A DNA stretch of 37,254 nucleotides from DATKGQ01 sp035510715 (GCA_035510715.1 DATKGQ010000024.1:1-37254); one strand, 5' to 3'. Numbered from the stretch's first letter, positions 8,352 to 16,944 are shown. The notes: generated by a model not told the origin, from the letters alone. Program-made: numbers and translations.

Positions 8352-8909
8352 CTATTTTTCTTTTAAAGGATCTTTTCGTAAATCCATAAACGGTTTAAAT
8401 ACATCTGCTAGCTGGCCGCCGATGGCTCTTTGCAATATAGTGGTTGTTGAAATGGTGGTCGATTGGCGATCAATGATTTTTACTACACCACCGTATTTGA
8501 TAACCGTTTTGTATTCCTTCGACTCTTTGTAATTACCAGTCCAATCTTCTTTAACAGTAACGTAAACATCTGGTTTCAGAAGTCCTAGAGATGGTTGGCA
8601 GCTTGGTTCGGGAACAATCGTCATAAAATCTACCGACCTAAGGTAAGACAGTATTTCTGATCTAATTTTTTCATCCAAGATCGGTTTATTAGCACCTTTG
8701 ACATGCCGGATAGCGTTATTGCTGACTACCCCGACAACTAATATATCCCCTTCCTCCTTGGCTCTTTCAAGATAACGGCATTGGCCGACATGCATTAAGT
8801 CCCATGATCCGGCCGTAAAGACTATTCTCTTATTTTTCTCTTTAAGCTTATCGTGTAATTCCATCAAGTCACCTTGTGATATCAAGCGTTGCTTCCATGC
8901 GCTAGCCAT
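8352..8909 (-). CDS. HldE-C/RfaE2-type nucleotidyltransferase with HVGQ in place of HxGH
   Basis: This is a cytidylyltransferase-like fold of 185 aa. Motifs: 'TAGSWDLMHVGQCRYLERA' (32-50), 'VGVVSNNAIRHVKG' (59-72), 'RSEILSYLRSVDF' and 'STTISTTTIL' near the C-terminus. These match the ADP-heptose synthase C-terminal domain and its relatives. The family adds NMP from a nucleoside triphosphate to a phosphorylated sugar or alcohol. The second His of the HxGH signature is Gln (Gln43), which could change chemistry or be a lineage variant. GGAGGAGG upstream of the ATG at 8909 is the strongest ribosome binding site in the run. It follows the kinase-fold gene by 21 bp; a kinase plus a nucleotidyltransferase could build a nucleotide-activated compound. 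Confidence 0.82.
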   Translation of the reverse strand: MASAWKQRLISQGDLMELHDKLKEKNKRIVFTAGSWDLMHVGQCRYLERAKEEGDILVVGVVSNNAIRHVKGANKPILDEKIRSEILSYLRSVDFMTIVPEPSCQPSLGLLKPDVYVTVKEDWTGNYKESKEYKTVIKYGGVVKIIDRQSTTISTTTILQRAIGGQLADVFKPFMDLRKDPLKEK

Positions 8910-8930
8910 ACCAATGTCCTCCTCCTTTAT

Positions 8931-9962
8931 CTAGTTAAGTTTTATTGTATCATTTGCGCGATAAATCAATTCTCGAGATAATAACAAATCCCGCGTCCGT
9001 AGAAAATGTTCGTTATCTGATAAAGATTGATACGGGTTGTGCCGTAAAAACTTATAAAAATCATACAGCAAAAATATATCGACTAGCCTTGCGAGTAAAT
9101 CAGACGTTTTACTGATGCCAGTTAATCTGACTTTTGGCAAACGATTATTGCCACGTTTTTGATAGCCCGAAAACAGAAAATATTTTCTGACTTGTTGCTC
9201 GGATTTATGCTTACAATCTACCATTAAAAAGGCCAAGCTCCGGGCGATATCAAACAAAGGATGTCCGTAAGCTGTTTTCTCAAAGTCAAGTACACCACTA
9301 ATAATCAGGTCTTTAGACGAGTCAGCTTGAGGTAAAGACGTAAATAGAATATTACTGCGTACAAAATCCAAATGCAAAACCTGCTGGCGTTTTAAACGAC
9401 GGCAAGCTGCTAACAACATTAGGGCATTTTTCAATTCATTGTCGTCAAAACCTAGCCCCAACTTATGCTTCATGGCGGACGCAACACCTTTATTATTAAT
9501 ATACGCCCGTATTGTTTTTATGTGATTGGTGTATTGATCAGTTACTGCCAAGTAGCCGCTTACCGGTAATCTTCTCAACTCTGAGTGCATATTACCAAGC
9601 ATACCGCCAAGTAATTTAATGTGCTTCTTGGTATAAGCTTCCCACGCGATTGTTCGCCCAGGTAAGTAATTATACAAAACGGCATGTCTACACCAGGATC
9701 CAACTTGTATTCGGAGAATTCTCGGATCAAGTGTTCGGCGGGCAGGATAGCCTTGTTCGGCTAAAAAATTTGAGGTTCGATTAGCGCACCGGATAGTGTG
9801 GACAATTGACGGCTCTTGTTTATAAATAATTATGTTTACAATTTGTCCGCCGAAAGTCAATAATGGGTGTGATTCATTGCGATAACCCTTACTGACTGGT
9901 AATTGATCTCTAAAATTAATCCCATAACATTTAGCGATCCGGGCAATTGCCTGCTTATCCAT
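8931..9962 (-). CDS. APH/choline-kinase-fold phosphotransferase
   Basis: This 343-aa protein has the aminoglycoside phosphotransferase fold. The catalytic loop is 'VLHLDFVRSN' (His197, Asp199, Asn204) and the metal-binding motif is 'GVLDFEKTAYGHPLFDIARSLAF' with Asp226. The ATP-binding N-lobe is less regular: 'SKGYRNESHPL' looks like the nucleotide loop and no obvious Lys motif is visible. Members phosphorylate small alcohols, amino sugars, homoserine or nucleosides; resistance is only one possibility. It begins 4 bp after the DHFR-like gene stops and precedes the nucleotidyltransferase, so it is probably part of a small-molecule pathway in this operon. Substrate cannot be inferred. Confidence 0.82.
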   Translation of the reverse strand: MDKQAIARIAKCYGINFRDQLPVSKGYRNESHPLLTFGGQIVNIIIYKQEPSIVHTIRCANRTSNFLAEQGYPARRTLDPRILRIQVGSWCRHAVLYNYLPGRTIAWEAYTKKHIKLLGGMLGNMHSELRRLPVSGYLAVTDQYTNHIKTIRAYINNKGVASAMKHKLGLGFDDNELKNALMLLAACRRLKRQQVLHLDFVRSNILFTSLPQADSSKDLIISGVLDFEKTAYGHPLFDIARSLAFLMVDCKHKSEQQVRKYFLFSGYQKRGNNRLPKVRLTGISKTSDLLARLVDIFLLYDFYKFLRHNPYQSLSDNEHFLRTRDLLLSRELIYRANDTIKLN

Positions 9963-9966
9963 GCTT

Positions 9967-10482
9967 TTATCGGGTTTTATTTATAACCTCGTAGTGCAAC
10001 AAAATGGTATTTGAATTAAGCTTTTCAGTTTCTAGTAATTTTAACTTGGTAAGTGGTAATTTATCACTAAATAATGATATTCCGTGACCAAAAATTATCG
10101 GTTCGATAGTTAGATATAATTCAGTAACTACACCGCTGTCCATGAATAACTTATAAATACTGGCACCTCCAGCAATGACAATATTATGAACGCCTTCTTT
10201 CTCCAACCGCTTAACTAAAATTTGCGGTTCTTCGCGGGTAGTTTCTACCCCCTCCATTTTTATGTCATCTGCCTTGGGCGTGTATACGATTAATCGGCGG
10301 CCTGTTAGGGGTCGGTTGATAGTCAAAAATGTCCGGTATCCCATAACCACCGTACCAGCTTGTTTAGACATTTTTACAAACAGCATGGTGTCTTCTTTAC
10401 TTGTCCAATCTGTTGACAGATGATCAGAATTTAATCCGATAAATCCATCAGCGGTTAGCGATGCGATAATAAAGACTCTCAT
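9967..10482 (-). CDS. RibD C-terminal/dihydrofolate-reductase-like reductase
   Basis: The sequence 'MRVFIIASLTADGFIG' at the start, 'KQAGTVVMGYRTF', 'GRRLIVYTP', 'NIVIAGGASIYKLFMDSG' and 'ELYLTIEPIIFGHGISLF' are the standard blocks of the RibD_C/DHFR-like family. NADPH-dependent reduction is expected. In genomes that lack a classical folA, such genes are often annotated as dihydrofolate reductase. The nearby thyA, which releases dihydrofolate, fits that role, though a pyrimidinone reductase role is not excluded. In-frame starts exist at 10491 (TTG) and 10488 (ATG). I chose the ATG at 10482 because it gives the family N-terminus. First gene of the five-gene minus-strand run. Confidence 0.85.
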   Translation of the reverse strand: MRVFIIASLTADGFIGLNSDHLSTDWTSKEDTMLFVKMSKQAGTVVMGYRTFLTINRPLTGRRLIVYTPKADDIKMEGVETTREEPQILVKRLEKEGVHNIVIAGGASIYKLFMDSGVVTELYLTIEPIIFGHGISLFSDKLPLTKLKLLETEKLNSNTILLHYEVINKTR

Positions 10483-10566
10483 TATCATCAATTCTTACAT
10501 AGTCCATTGATAGCCACAAGTTAACTCTTTACAAATTAATTAATAAACCACATAATCTTATAAATT

Positions 10567-10695
10567 ATGACAAAAGAGATAGACGATAATAGTAATGACG
10601 CTGATGCCTATTACGGCGATGATGATGCCTCGACTGAGGAGCTTGATTTAAGCTTCCTGGATGAAGATGGCACATCTGACGAACAAGCCAAATAG
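10567..10695 (+). CDS. Small acidic protein, 42 aa, overlapping the GT4 start
   Basis: An ORF of 42 codons starts at the ATG at 10567 and ends at TAG 10693-10695. The peptide begins MTKEIDDNSNDADAYYGDDD and continues through 'STEELDLSFLDEDG'. About 40 percent of it is Asp or Glu, so it would be strongly negative and largely disordered. Its 3' part overlaps the glycosyltransferase start by 35 bp in another frame, the usual arrangement for translational coupling. TATAAA lies a few bases before the ATG. No family recognised; it could be a regulator or only a leader peptide. Confidence 0.5.
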   Translation: MTKEIDDNSNDADAYYGDDDASTEELDLSFLDEDGTSDEQAK

Positions 10696-11893
10696 GAATA
10701 CTTCAGGCCGATATTCTGGGCTTCGAGTCGGCATAGTAGTGCCGCATATTTTTATGCAGCAATCCATATTGCCACATGTTATTTTTGCTCCTGGACAATT
10801 GGCCATTGATCTAGCCGAGGGATTAACGGAGCTTGGAGTTGACATTACATTGTTTACTCCCGGAGCAGTTGAAACACGTGTTAAAAACATTACGGCTGAT
10901 CTCAGTTATTTTAAGTCTGAACTTAAATACCGTGGCGATAGCTATATTGATCTATTAAAAAAACATCCTATGACTTTTATATCCTTAGCTCGCCAGGTTC
11001 AAAGCGAACTTATTGCCAAGGCCTACAGCCTGGCAAATGCCGGTGAGTTGGACATTGTTCATATCTATACCAATGAAGAAGATATCGCCCTGCCTTTTGC
11101 TCAGTTTTGTTATAAACCGGTTGTCTTCACGCACCATGACCCTTTTAACTTACTGGTTAAATACAAAAACGTCTTCCCCAAATACCGTTCACTGAACTGG
11201 ATTTCGATCTCATTTGCCCAGCGCGAAGAAATGCCTCCGGACACTAATTGGGTCGGCAATGTTTATCATGGCTTGCAGGAAAGGCTGTTTCAGCCGAACT
11301 ATAACCCAAGTGTAAATTATATTGCTTATATGGGCCGCATAATTGAGCCCAAGGGTCTTCATTTAGCTATACAAGCAGTCCAATACTACAATGCTAGTCA
11401 TAATCACTCTTACACCCTTAAAATTGCTGGTAAGCATTATGCGGGCCACCATAAAGACATCTACTGGCAACAGCATATTGCCCCTTGCCTGGCTGATCAT
11501 AATATTGAATACGTCGGATTTATCAGTGATATAAAACAAAAACAATTATTTTTAAGTTCAGCCACAGCGTTGATTATTCCTTCAATTTTTGCAGAACCCT
11601 TCGGCATGGTAGCTATCGAAGCTCTGGCTTGTGCCACACCAGTTATTTGTCTTGATTCGGGCGCTTTGCCGGAAATTATTAATAATAAAATCGATGGCAT
11701 TGTGATTAAGAAGCCGTTTGCTGATAGAAAACTCGATACCGATAAAGTAGTAAATAAGCTGGCATCGGCAATAGAACAAATAAGCATTATTGACCGTAAG
11801 ACATGCCGTAAAACTTTTGTGTCTCGTTTCACTGCCAAGAGAATGTGCGAAGAGTATGAATCTATCTATAAGCGAATATTGCAAAACAACTAG
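10661..11893 (+). CDS. GT4-family glycosyltransferase
   Basis: This 410-aa GT-B enzyme has the N-terminal Rossmann lobe 'LRVGIVVPHIF', 'LAIDLAEGLTELGVDITLFTPG', the linker motif 'YMGRIIEPKGLHLAIQA' and the C-terminal EX7E signature 'FAEPFGMVAIEALACATPVI'. 'SGALPEII' binds the nucleotide-sugar. Retaining transfer from an NDP-sugar is expected; donor and acceptor are unknown. The N-terminus is uncertain: ATG at 10661 and 10667 both work, and the conserved fold begins only about residue 20. It overlaps the acidic micro-ORF upstream and ends 4 bp into the convergent thyA stop. Confidence 0.88.
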   Translation: MKMAHLTNKPNRNTSGRYSGLRVGIVVPHIFMQQSILPHVIFAPGQLAIDLAEGLTELGVDITLFTPGAVETRVKNITADLSYFKSELKYRGDSYIDLLKKHPMTFISLARQVQSELIAKAYSLANAGELDIVHIYTNEEDIALPFAQFCYKPVVFTHHDPFNLLVKYKNVFPKYRSLNWISISFAQREEMPPDTNWVGNVYHGLQERLFQPNYNPSVNYIAYMGRIIEPKGLHLAIQAVQYYNASHNHSYTLKIAGKHYAGHHKDIYWQQHIAPCLADHNIEYVGFISDIKQKQLFLSSATALIIPSIFAEPFGMVAIEALACATPVICLDSGALPEIINNKIDGIVIKKPFADRKLDTDKVVNKLASAIEQISIIDRKTCRKTFVSRFTAKRMCEEYESIYKRILQNN

Positions 11894-12699
11894 AGAATAA
11901 CTAAGGGAGCTGCAATATGTGGATGCGACTTATAGCCGCTTAATTCAAAATTTTCAAATTTAAAATCATCAATGGCTTTTATGTCGCCGTTAATTGCTAA
12001 CTTGGGAAATGCTAAGGGTTTACGTTTTAATTGCTCTTTGGCGGGTTCTATTTGATTATCATAAAGATGAGCATTACCGATTGAGATGATCAGCTCCCTG
12101 GCTTCCAGGCCAGTCAATTTAGCTACCATCTCAAGTAACAAGGCATATTGTGCAATATTAAATGGCAGGCCTAAGAAAACGTCTGCCGAGCGCTGATAAA
12201 GATGTAGCCGCAACTTACCCTTGGTCACATCAAATTGATACATTGTATGGCAAGGCGGCAAGCGCATAGCCTTTAAATCAGCCACGTTCCAAGCACTGAC
12301 AAGGATAGCTTTGGAATATGGATGCTTTATAATCTCGTCAATCGCCCATTGCAGTTGATCAAATTCTTTACCGTCCGTTCCTCTCCAATGCCGCCATTGA
12401 ACACCGTAAACCGGCCCCAGGTTCAATTTCTTATCAGCAAACTCATCCCAGTAATGAATCTTATGCTCCTGCAAGTAAGCAATATTGGAACTACCTGACA
12501 CAAACCACAGTAATTCATACAGCAAAATACTAAAAGGCATTTTCTTGGTAGTCAATAACGGAAAACCATGTCGTAAGTCAAAACGCATTTGATATCCGAA
12601 AATCGATTTTATTCCGACAATGCCTCGGCTTGGTTTGCTTCTGCCTTTTTTCAGAATTTCTACAAGTAATTTTAGGTATTCATATTCGGGGTGTTTCAT
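11890..12699 (-). CDS. thyA: Thymidylate synthase
   Basis: ThyA methylates dUMP to dTMP with methylene-tetrahydrofolate, releasing dihydrofolate. From the ATG at 12699 it is 269 aa, like the 264-aa short form. Motifs: 'FGYQMRFDLRHGFPLLTTKK', 'YELLWFVSGSSNI', 'LGPVYGVQWRHW' and the catalytic 'RLPPCHTMYQF' with Cys150, then 'QRSADVFLGLPFNIAQYALL' and 'GNAHLYDNQ'. An in-frame start at 12738 would add 13 residues rich in Cys that do not fit the family. AATAAT lies 7 bases before the ATG, suggesting a near-leaderless start. It shares an intergenic region with tyrS, which runs the other way. The DHFR-like gene lies 1.4 kb away. Confidence 0.96.
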   Translation of the reverse strand: MKHPEYEYLKLLVEILKKGRSKPSRGIVGIKSIFGYQMRFDLRHGFPLLTTKKMPFSILLYELLWFVSGSSNIAYLQEHKIHYWDEFADKKLNLGPVYGVQWRHWRGTDGKEFDQLQWAIDEIIKHPYSKAILVSAWNVADLKAMRLPPCHTMYQFDVTKGKLRLHLYQRSADVFLGLPFNIAQYALLLEMVAKLTGLEARELIISIGNAHLYDNQIEPAKEQLKRKPLAFPKLAINGDIKAIDDFKFENFELSGYKSHPHIAAPLVIL

Positions 12700-12812
12700 A
12701 AAGAATATTATTGCACACTTAGAACAGCTAAAACGCATTTTTCATCCTAACACCATTAGAGATGATGTAGAATACATAGCAGATATACTAATTTTGATAC
12801 GGGAGATTGATA

Positions 12813-14063
12813 ATGGGAACGAATAAAGCTCCGCAGCCGTTAGTAAATGAGTCGTTAATCAATGAACTTACAACCCGGGCGATTGCTGAAATCTATCCAT
12901 CTCCAGAAATGTTAGCTAAAGAGCTCAAAAGCGGACGACGATTAACTGCATACTTAGGAATTGATCCTACAATGTCGGATTTGCATGTCGGCCATGTCAG
13001 CCAATTGTTGAAGCTTCGTTTATTGCAGAAGCTTAACCACCGCATTATTCTACTGGTTGGAGATTTTACCGGCATGATAGGCGATCCGACAGATAAATCG
13101 GCGACCAGGATTAAGCTAAGCCGTGAAGAAGTTTTGGCCAATGCCGCCGGATACAAGCAACAAGCCGGCAAAATCATTGACTTTAATGATCCTGTCAATC
13201 CGGCAGAATTACTCTTCAATAGTAAATGGTTAAGCCAAATGGGATTCGCTGAGGTGTTGGAGTTAGCCAGCGAAGTTACCGTTCAACAGATGTTGGAACG
13301 GGACATGTTTCAGCGACGTCTTAAGAATAACAAGCCCATCGCCCTAAGTGAATTTCTGTACCCGATTATGCAAGGACAGGATAGTTTGGCTATGGATGTA
13401 GACATTGAAGTTGGTGGCTCTGATCAAATATTTAATATGTTGGTAGGCTCAACTTTTATACGGCGCCATAAAAACAAACAAAAATTTATTATCGCCGGAG
13501 AGTTATTGGCCGATCCTAGTGGTAAAAAAATTGGTAAAACCGAAGGTAATATGATTACTCTTAACGACACACCGCTTAATATGTTTCATAAAATTATGCT
13601 TTGGGGCGATGCTATTACACCGCACGCCCTGGAACTGTGCAGCGAGTTACCAATGACTGAAATTGAGAAAATTATACATGATTTGGCTTCTGGAAAACTA
13701 TCTGGTAAAGACGGAAAAATGTTTTTAGCTGGAACTATCGTCGAAGGTCTTCATGGCGAGAAGATTGCCGAGCAAGCCCGTCATGAATATCTTGATCTGA
13801 CCTCAAAAAGTTCAAACCCGTTAGTAACCGAATTACAAACTGCAAAAGTAACCAAGGGGCAGAATATCGTTGACATACTCGTTGAATCAGGTTTGGTTTC
13901 TTCAAGGAGTGCTGCCAGGCGCCTACTGTTAAGCAATGCAGTCAGAGTCAATAATCAGACAATTAATGTTGATTGGTTGGTTCCTACTTCAGATAAAAAA
14001 TTAGTGCTACAAGTTGGCAAGAAAATGCACGCTAATTTCCGCAATCTTAGCATTATTGAATAA
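12813..14063 (+). CDS. tyrS: Tyrosyl-tRNA synthetase
   Basis: A class I synthetase that charges tRNA-Tyr. From 12813 it is 416 aa. The HIGH motif is 'DLHVGHVSQLLKL' (His58 to His61). Tyrosine-site blocks are 'YPIMQGQDSLAM' (183-194) and 'VGGSDQIFNM'; the KMSKS equivalent is 'KIGKTEGN' (239-246). The C-terminal S4 RNA-binding domain is visible as 'LVESGLVSSRSAARRLLLSNAVRVN'-type sequence across about residues 350-380. A TTG six bases upstream is in frame, but GGGAGA at 12801-12806 is at correct distance from the ATG at 12813. TATACT near 12785 may be its -10. Confidence 0.96.
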   Translation: MGTNKAPQPLVNESLINELTTRAIAEIYPSPEMLAKELKSGRRLTAYLGIDPTMSDLHVGHVSQLLKLRLLQKLNHRIILLVGDFTGMIGDPTDKSATRIKLSREEVLANAAGYKQQAGKIIDFNDPVNPAELLFNSKWLSQMGFAEVLELASEVTVQQMLERDMFQRRLKNNKPIALSEFLYPIMQGQDSLAMDVDIEVGGSDQIFNMLVGSTFIRRHKNKQKFIIAGELLADPSGKKIGKTEGNMITLNDTPLNMFHKIMLWGDAITPHALELCSELPMTEIEKIIHDLASGKLSGKDGKMFLAGTIVEGLHGEKIAEQARHEYLDLTSKSSNPLVTELQTAKVTKGQNIVDILVESGLVSSRSAARRLLLSNAVRVNNQTINVDWLVPTSDKKLVLQVGKKMHANFRNLSIIE

Positions 14064-14080
14064 CTTCATAAACTATAAGC

Positions 14081-14086
14081 TATAAT
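14081..14086 (+). promoter_or_regulatory. -10 box TATAAT upstream of the VKOR gene
   Basis: TATAAT ends 9 bases before the ATG at 14096, so transcription should start within a few bases of the start codon. This is the shortest spacing of the four near-leaderless examples in this window. Confidence 0.55.
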
Positions 14087-14095
14087 AAAAATATT

Positions 14096-14671
14096 ATGGA
14101 ACATAAGGTCAAACAAAAATTACAATACGGGATTATAACAATCGCCGCCGCGGTTGGATTTTTAGCGTCATTTTTACAAATGTTAGAAAAACTAACGCTG
14201 CTTAAAAATTCTCATGCCGCTCTAACCTGTAACTTAAACTCTGTTTTTAGTTGTTCAAATATTCTTAATGCCCATCAAAGTTCAGTTTTTGGCTTTCCGA
14301 ATAGTATGTTGTGTATGAGCTTTTTCATGCTTACATTTTCAGCTGGTTTAATCGGCTGGGTAGGTGCGCAGATTAATACAAAAATACGTTTCGTTTATGA
14401 ATTCTTTGCCTTATTCTTTGTATGTTTTGGATTTTGGTATTTTTGGCAAAGTATTTTCAATGTCGGTAGCATATGCATTTACTGTATATTCTGCTACGGC
14501 GGTGTCCTGGCCATTAACAGTGCCTGGTTCAGATTGAATTATAAATATCTACGCGTTTCTCAAAGCACTAAAACGTTCTTAGCATGGGCCGTAACTAATG
14601 GTGCCGATATTCTATTATGGTGTTTAATCGCAGCCGCTATTGCTTTAGAAGCGATATTAAAATTTGCTTAA
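14096..14671 (+). CDS. Vitamin K epoxide reductase (VKOR) family membrane protein
   Basis: This 191-aa four- or five-helix protein has the VKOR cysteine pattern: loop cysteines Cys45 and Cys53 ('TCNLNSVFSCSNIL') and the active CxxC at 127-130 ('CIYC'), with 'FGFPNSMLCMSFF' between. In bacteria VKOR replaces DsbB: it passes electrons from a thioredoxin-like oxidase to quinone and so drives disulfide formation in exported proteins. There is no fused or adjacent thioredoxin-like partner, so one must be encoded elsewhere. It follows tyrS by 32 bp but has its own TATAAT. Confidence 0.88.
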   Translation: MEHKVKQKLQYGIITIAAAVGFLASFLQMLEKLTLLKNSHAALTCNLNSVFSCSNILNAHQSSVFGFPNSMLCMSFFMLTFSAGLIGWVGAQINTKIRFVYEFFALFFVCFGFWYFWQSIFNVGSICIYCIFCYGGVLAINSAWFRLNYKYLRVSQSTKTFLAWAVTNGADILLWCLIAAAIALEAILKFA

Positions 14672-14704
14672 AATAGATTATAAATGGAGGTTTTGAGAAC
14701 AATT

Positions 14705-15283
14705 ATGAACGATATTTCAATTGACAAATCAAAGGCAGCACTAGTAGTAATTGATCTTCAAAAAGGCATTGCCAGCCGCCCGACTGAACCATATTCTGCC
14801 GATGTAGTAATTAAGAACGCTGCCGCCTTAGCTGAAAGATTCAGAAAAAATAATATGCCGGTTTTTCTAGTTAGGGTTAAGCCATCTGCTGACGACAAAG
14901 ACAGACTGCACCCCATTGCTGACGAAAAAATGTGGACACAAACGCAAACTCCCCCTCCCGATTGGGCAGAGATAGTTCCCGAAATGAGCCCTGAGCCACA
15001 AGATTTTCTTATCACCAAGCACCAGTGGGGGGCTTTTTATGGCACAGAGCTTGATTTGGAATTTAGACGGCGCGGTATCACAACGATGGTTCTGTGCGGC
15101 ATTGCAACAAATATCGGCGTTGAAAGTACTGCCCGTTTCGCTTATGAATACGGTTATAATCAAATTTTTGCAGAAGATGCCATGTCGGCAATGTCGGCCG
15201 AACAGCACAACTTTACGGTTACTAAAACATTCCCTCGAATCGGTTTAGTTAGAAAAACTAAAGATATATTAGCTGCTCTATAA
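14705..15283 (+). CDS. Isochorismatase-family cysteine hydrolase
   Basis: The catalytic triad of the family is visible: Asp in 'LVVIDLQKGI', Lys in 'LITKHQWGAFYGT' and the nucleophile Cys in 'VLCGIATNIGVEST'. The family includes nicotinamidases, N-carbamoylsarcosine amidases and isochorismatases. The 'CGIATNIGVEST' version is common in broadly annotated cysteine hydrolases, so the substrate is open. I chose ATG 14705 (192 aa). The ATG at 14684 is in frame, but it lies on a TATAAA box and is followed, not preceded, by GGAGG. The GGAGG is 14 bases from 14705, longer than ideal, so the start remains uncertain. Confidence 0.85.
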   Translation: MNDISIDKSKAALVVIDLQKGIASRPTEPYSADVVIKNAAALAERFRKNNMPVFLVRVKPSADDKDRLHPIADEKMWTQTQTPPPDWAEIVPEMSPEPQDFLITKHQWGAFYGTELDLEFRRRGITTMVLCGIATNIGVESTARFAYEYGYNQIFAEDAMSAMSAEQHNFTVTKTFPRIGLVRKTKDILAAL

Positions 15284-15308
15284 AATTGATGATTACAAAG
15301 CCAAACAT

Positions 15309-15647
15309 TTAAACTCTGCCTTCAATTAGATCGTGCAATTGATTAATAAGCTGCTCAGCTTCTGATTGGGCCAATAAAGAAAGGGTTTCTTCTGTCATAA
15401 GTGAACCCTCGACAAGCTGTCCTAACTGTTCGACAGTATCTTTAGGAACTTTATTATCCTGATAAGCCTTAGCAAAAGCCAAAGTCTGATTTTTTAACTG
15501 CAAAGTAATATTCCCGCCTGAGCTCAGAGAACCCTGGGAGCTGCCCGCCCCCCCGCTCATACCTGGATTACTGCCAAGCAAATTAAACATCGGAGCATTT
15601 ATGCTTAATATTTTATTTACAAATTTAATTAAAGACTTGCCTTGCAT
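15309..15647 (-). CDS. Hypothetical protein, 112 aa
   Basis: No family recognised. An N-terminal amphipathic piece ('KSLIKFVNKILSINAPMFNLLG') is followed by a Gly/Ser-rich linker (about residues 26-45, 'GMSGGAGSSQGSLSSGG'). A helical C-terminal half ('LKNQTLAFAKAYQDNK', 'DTVEQLGQLVEGSLMTEETLSLLAQSEAEQL' in parts) looks like a small alpha-helical or coiled-coil domain. Codon use resembles the neighbours and there is no competing ORF, so I take it as real. No signal peptide is evident. It lies 37 bp after the PIG-V-like gene on the same strand. Confidence 0.55.
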   Translation of the reverse strand: MQGKSLIKFVNKILSINAPMFNLLGSNPGMSGGAGSSQGSLSSGGNITLQLKNQTLAFAKAYQDNKVPKDTVEQLGQLVEGSLMTEETLSLLAQSEAEQLINQLHDLIEGRV

Positions 15648-15684
15648 CTTTAGACTAACTATAGCATTTATATAAATTCAAAAT

Positions 15685-16812
15685 TTAGCTGACCACATAG
15701 CCAGCCGTAAAACGTTGTAGAATATATACCCAACTCAATATAAATACCAGCATAATGGCTGGATACAATAATTTTTTCTTTTGGCAGTATTCATAAAGCA
15801 TTAACGGCAAAGGAAAGACCATCAATGTATACCTCGGATAGCCGCCAAATTGTCCGCCAATAAGTGGAATCAGTAAATACAGCGCCGAATATAACGCAAA
15901 GCTTCTTCGTCGGTTCCACCAATATATCACCGTCAATAGAATAGCTGCTGCAAATATTAAATCGATGCCATTAAAACTGCCTAAACGATTAATAAATGAG
16001 GTGTGGAGCCAGCCATGATCCCTTTGGGCAGATATGAACTCAAAAGGATTATGATAACGGATTAATAGAAAAGTCATAAAGCTTACCAAGCCCAGACTGC
16101 CAACCAACATGGTAATCAATAGATTACGAATTTTGACTTTTTCTTCATATAATATTAATACTACTAATAACAATAGAAACGCTCCGTTTATGTGAGTGGC
16201 GGTTGCGAACATTGTTAAAAGCGCCGCTGGAAGGTATTTCTTTTGCAACGCATAATATATTGCACCTAGTGACAGAAAAGCAAATATGCTCTCCGTGTAG
16301 GCAGCAATAAAATATATGCCGCTGGGAAACAAAATAAATAGTACGGCGGCCTTTAGGGCTTTGATATTATCTTTCACTTTGAATAATAATTTAAAAACTT
16401 TCAGATAGTAGTAAATTGCTCCCGCGAGACAAACCCAAGCGATTATCAGCGAGCTCATTAGCGAAGAATTGAATATTATGTCGAATATATAAATTAAGAG
16501 GGGATAAAGTGGTAACCAACCCGTCGAAAAATCGTTAGTATAGCCCTGACGGGAAATTTTAATATAATCAACTCCGTCCCAATTGGCTAGTACCTTCAAT
16601 CTATTGTGCGGCTCTACAGAATAATGAATATACTGCGGTGAATTAACGGCTATAATTCGGTGACTCTCTAAGCTTATAACAGAACCAACTACAACTACCG
16701 CTACGGCAATAACGATTGCCAATAGCCACTCTTTACCAATAACTGACTTATAAATATCCGAAAGTTTATACTTTAATTTTATAAATAAATTTTGACATTT
16801 CACTTCATACAA
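15685..16812 (-). CDS. PIG-V-like mannosyltransferase (GT-C fold)
   Basis: This is a 375-aa polytopic membrane protein. After the first TM helix (about 29-47) the periplasmic loop holds 'LANWDGVDYIKISRQGY', whose WDGxxY pattern is typical of PIG-V/GT76-type enzymes, followed by 'GWLPLYPLLIYI'. Later segments include 'LFPSGIYFIAAYTESIFAFLSLGAIY' in parts and 'GGQFGGYPRYTLMVFPL'. The family adds mannose from a polyprenyl-phosphate donor to lipid or glycan acceptors outside the membrane. The DPM1-like GT2 at 2599-3561 would be a suitable source of such a donor. Donor identity is inferred from the family only. Confidence 0.78.
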   Translation of the reverse strand: MYEVKCQNLFIKLKYKLSDIYKSVIGKEWLLAIVIAVAVVVVGSVISLESHRIIAVNSPQYIHYSVEPHNRLKVLANWDGVDYIKISRQGYTNDFSTGWLPLYPLLIYIFDIIFNSSLMSSLIIAWVCLAGAIYYYLKVFKLLFKVKDNIKALKAAVLFILFPSGIYFIAAYTESIFAFLSLGAIYYALQKKYLPAALLTMFATATHINGAFLLLLVVLILYEEKVKIRNLLITMLVGSLGLVSFMTFLLIRYHNPFEFISAQRDHGWLHTSFINRLGSFNGIDLIFAAAILLTVIYWWNRRRSFALYSALYLLIPLIGGQFGGYPRYTLMVFPLPLMLYEYCQKKKLLYPAIMLVFILSWVYILQRFTAGYVVS

Positions 16813-16944
16813 TTATGCACAAAATATATAAATATGTTCAACTTTAATAATTTGTCCATCGGATAAAGATATGATATGGTCAAGATAGATAAATAAAAGT
16901 GCTAAACTGGTGGGCTCCTCTGAATATTCCAGGATTATTTTTAT

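Noticed and set aside
8931..9962. Aminoglycoside resistance gene
   Set aside because: The fold is shared by many small-molecule kinases, and the operon context is metabolic; no resistance-specific feature is visible.
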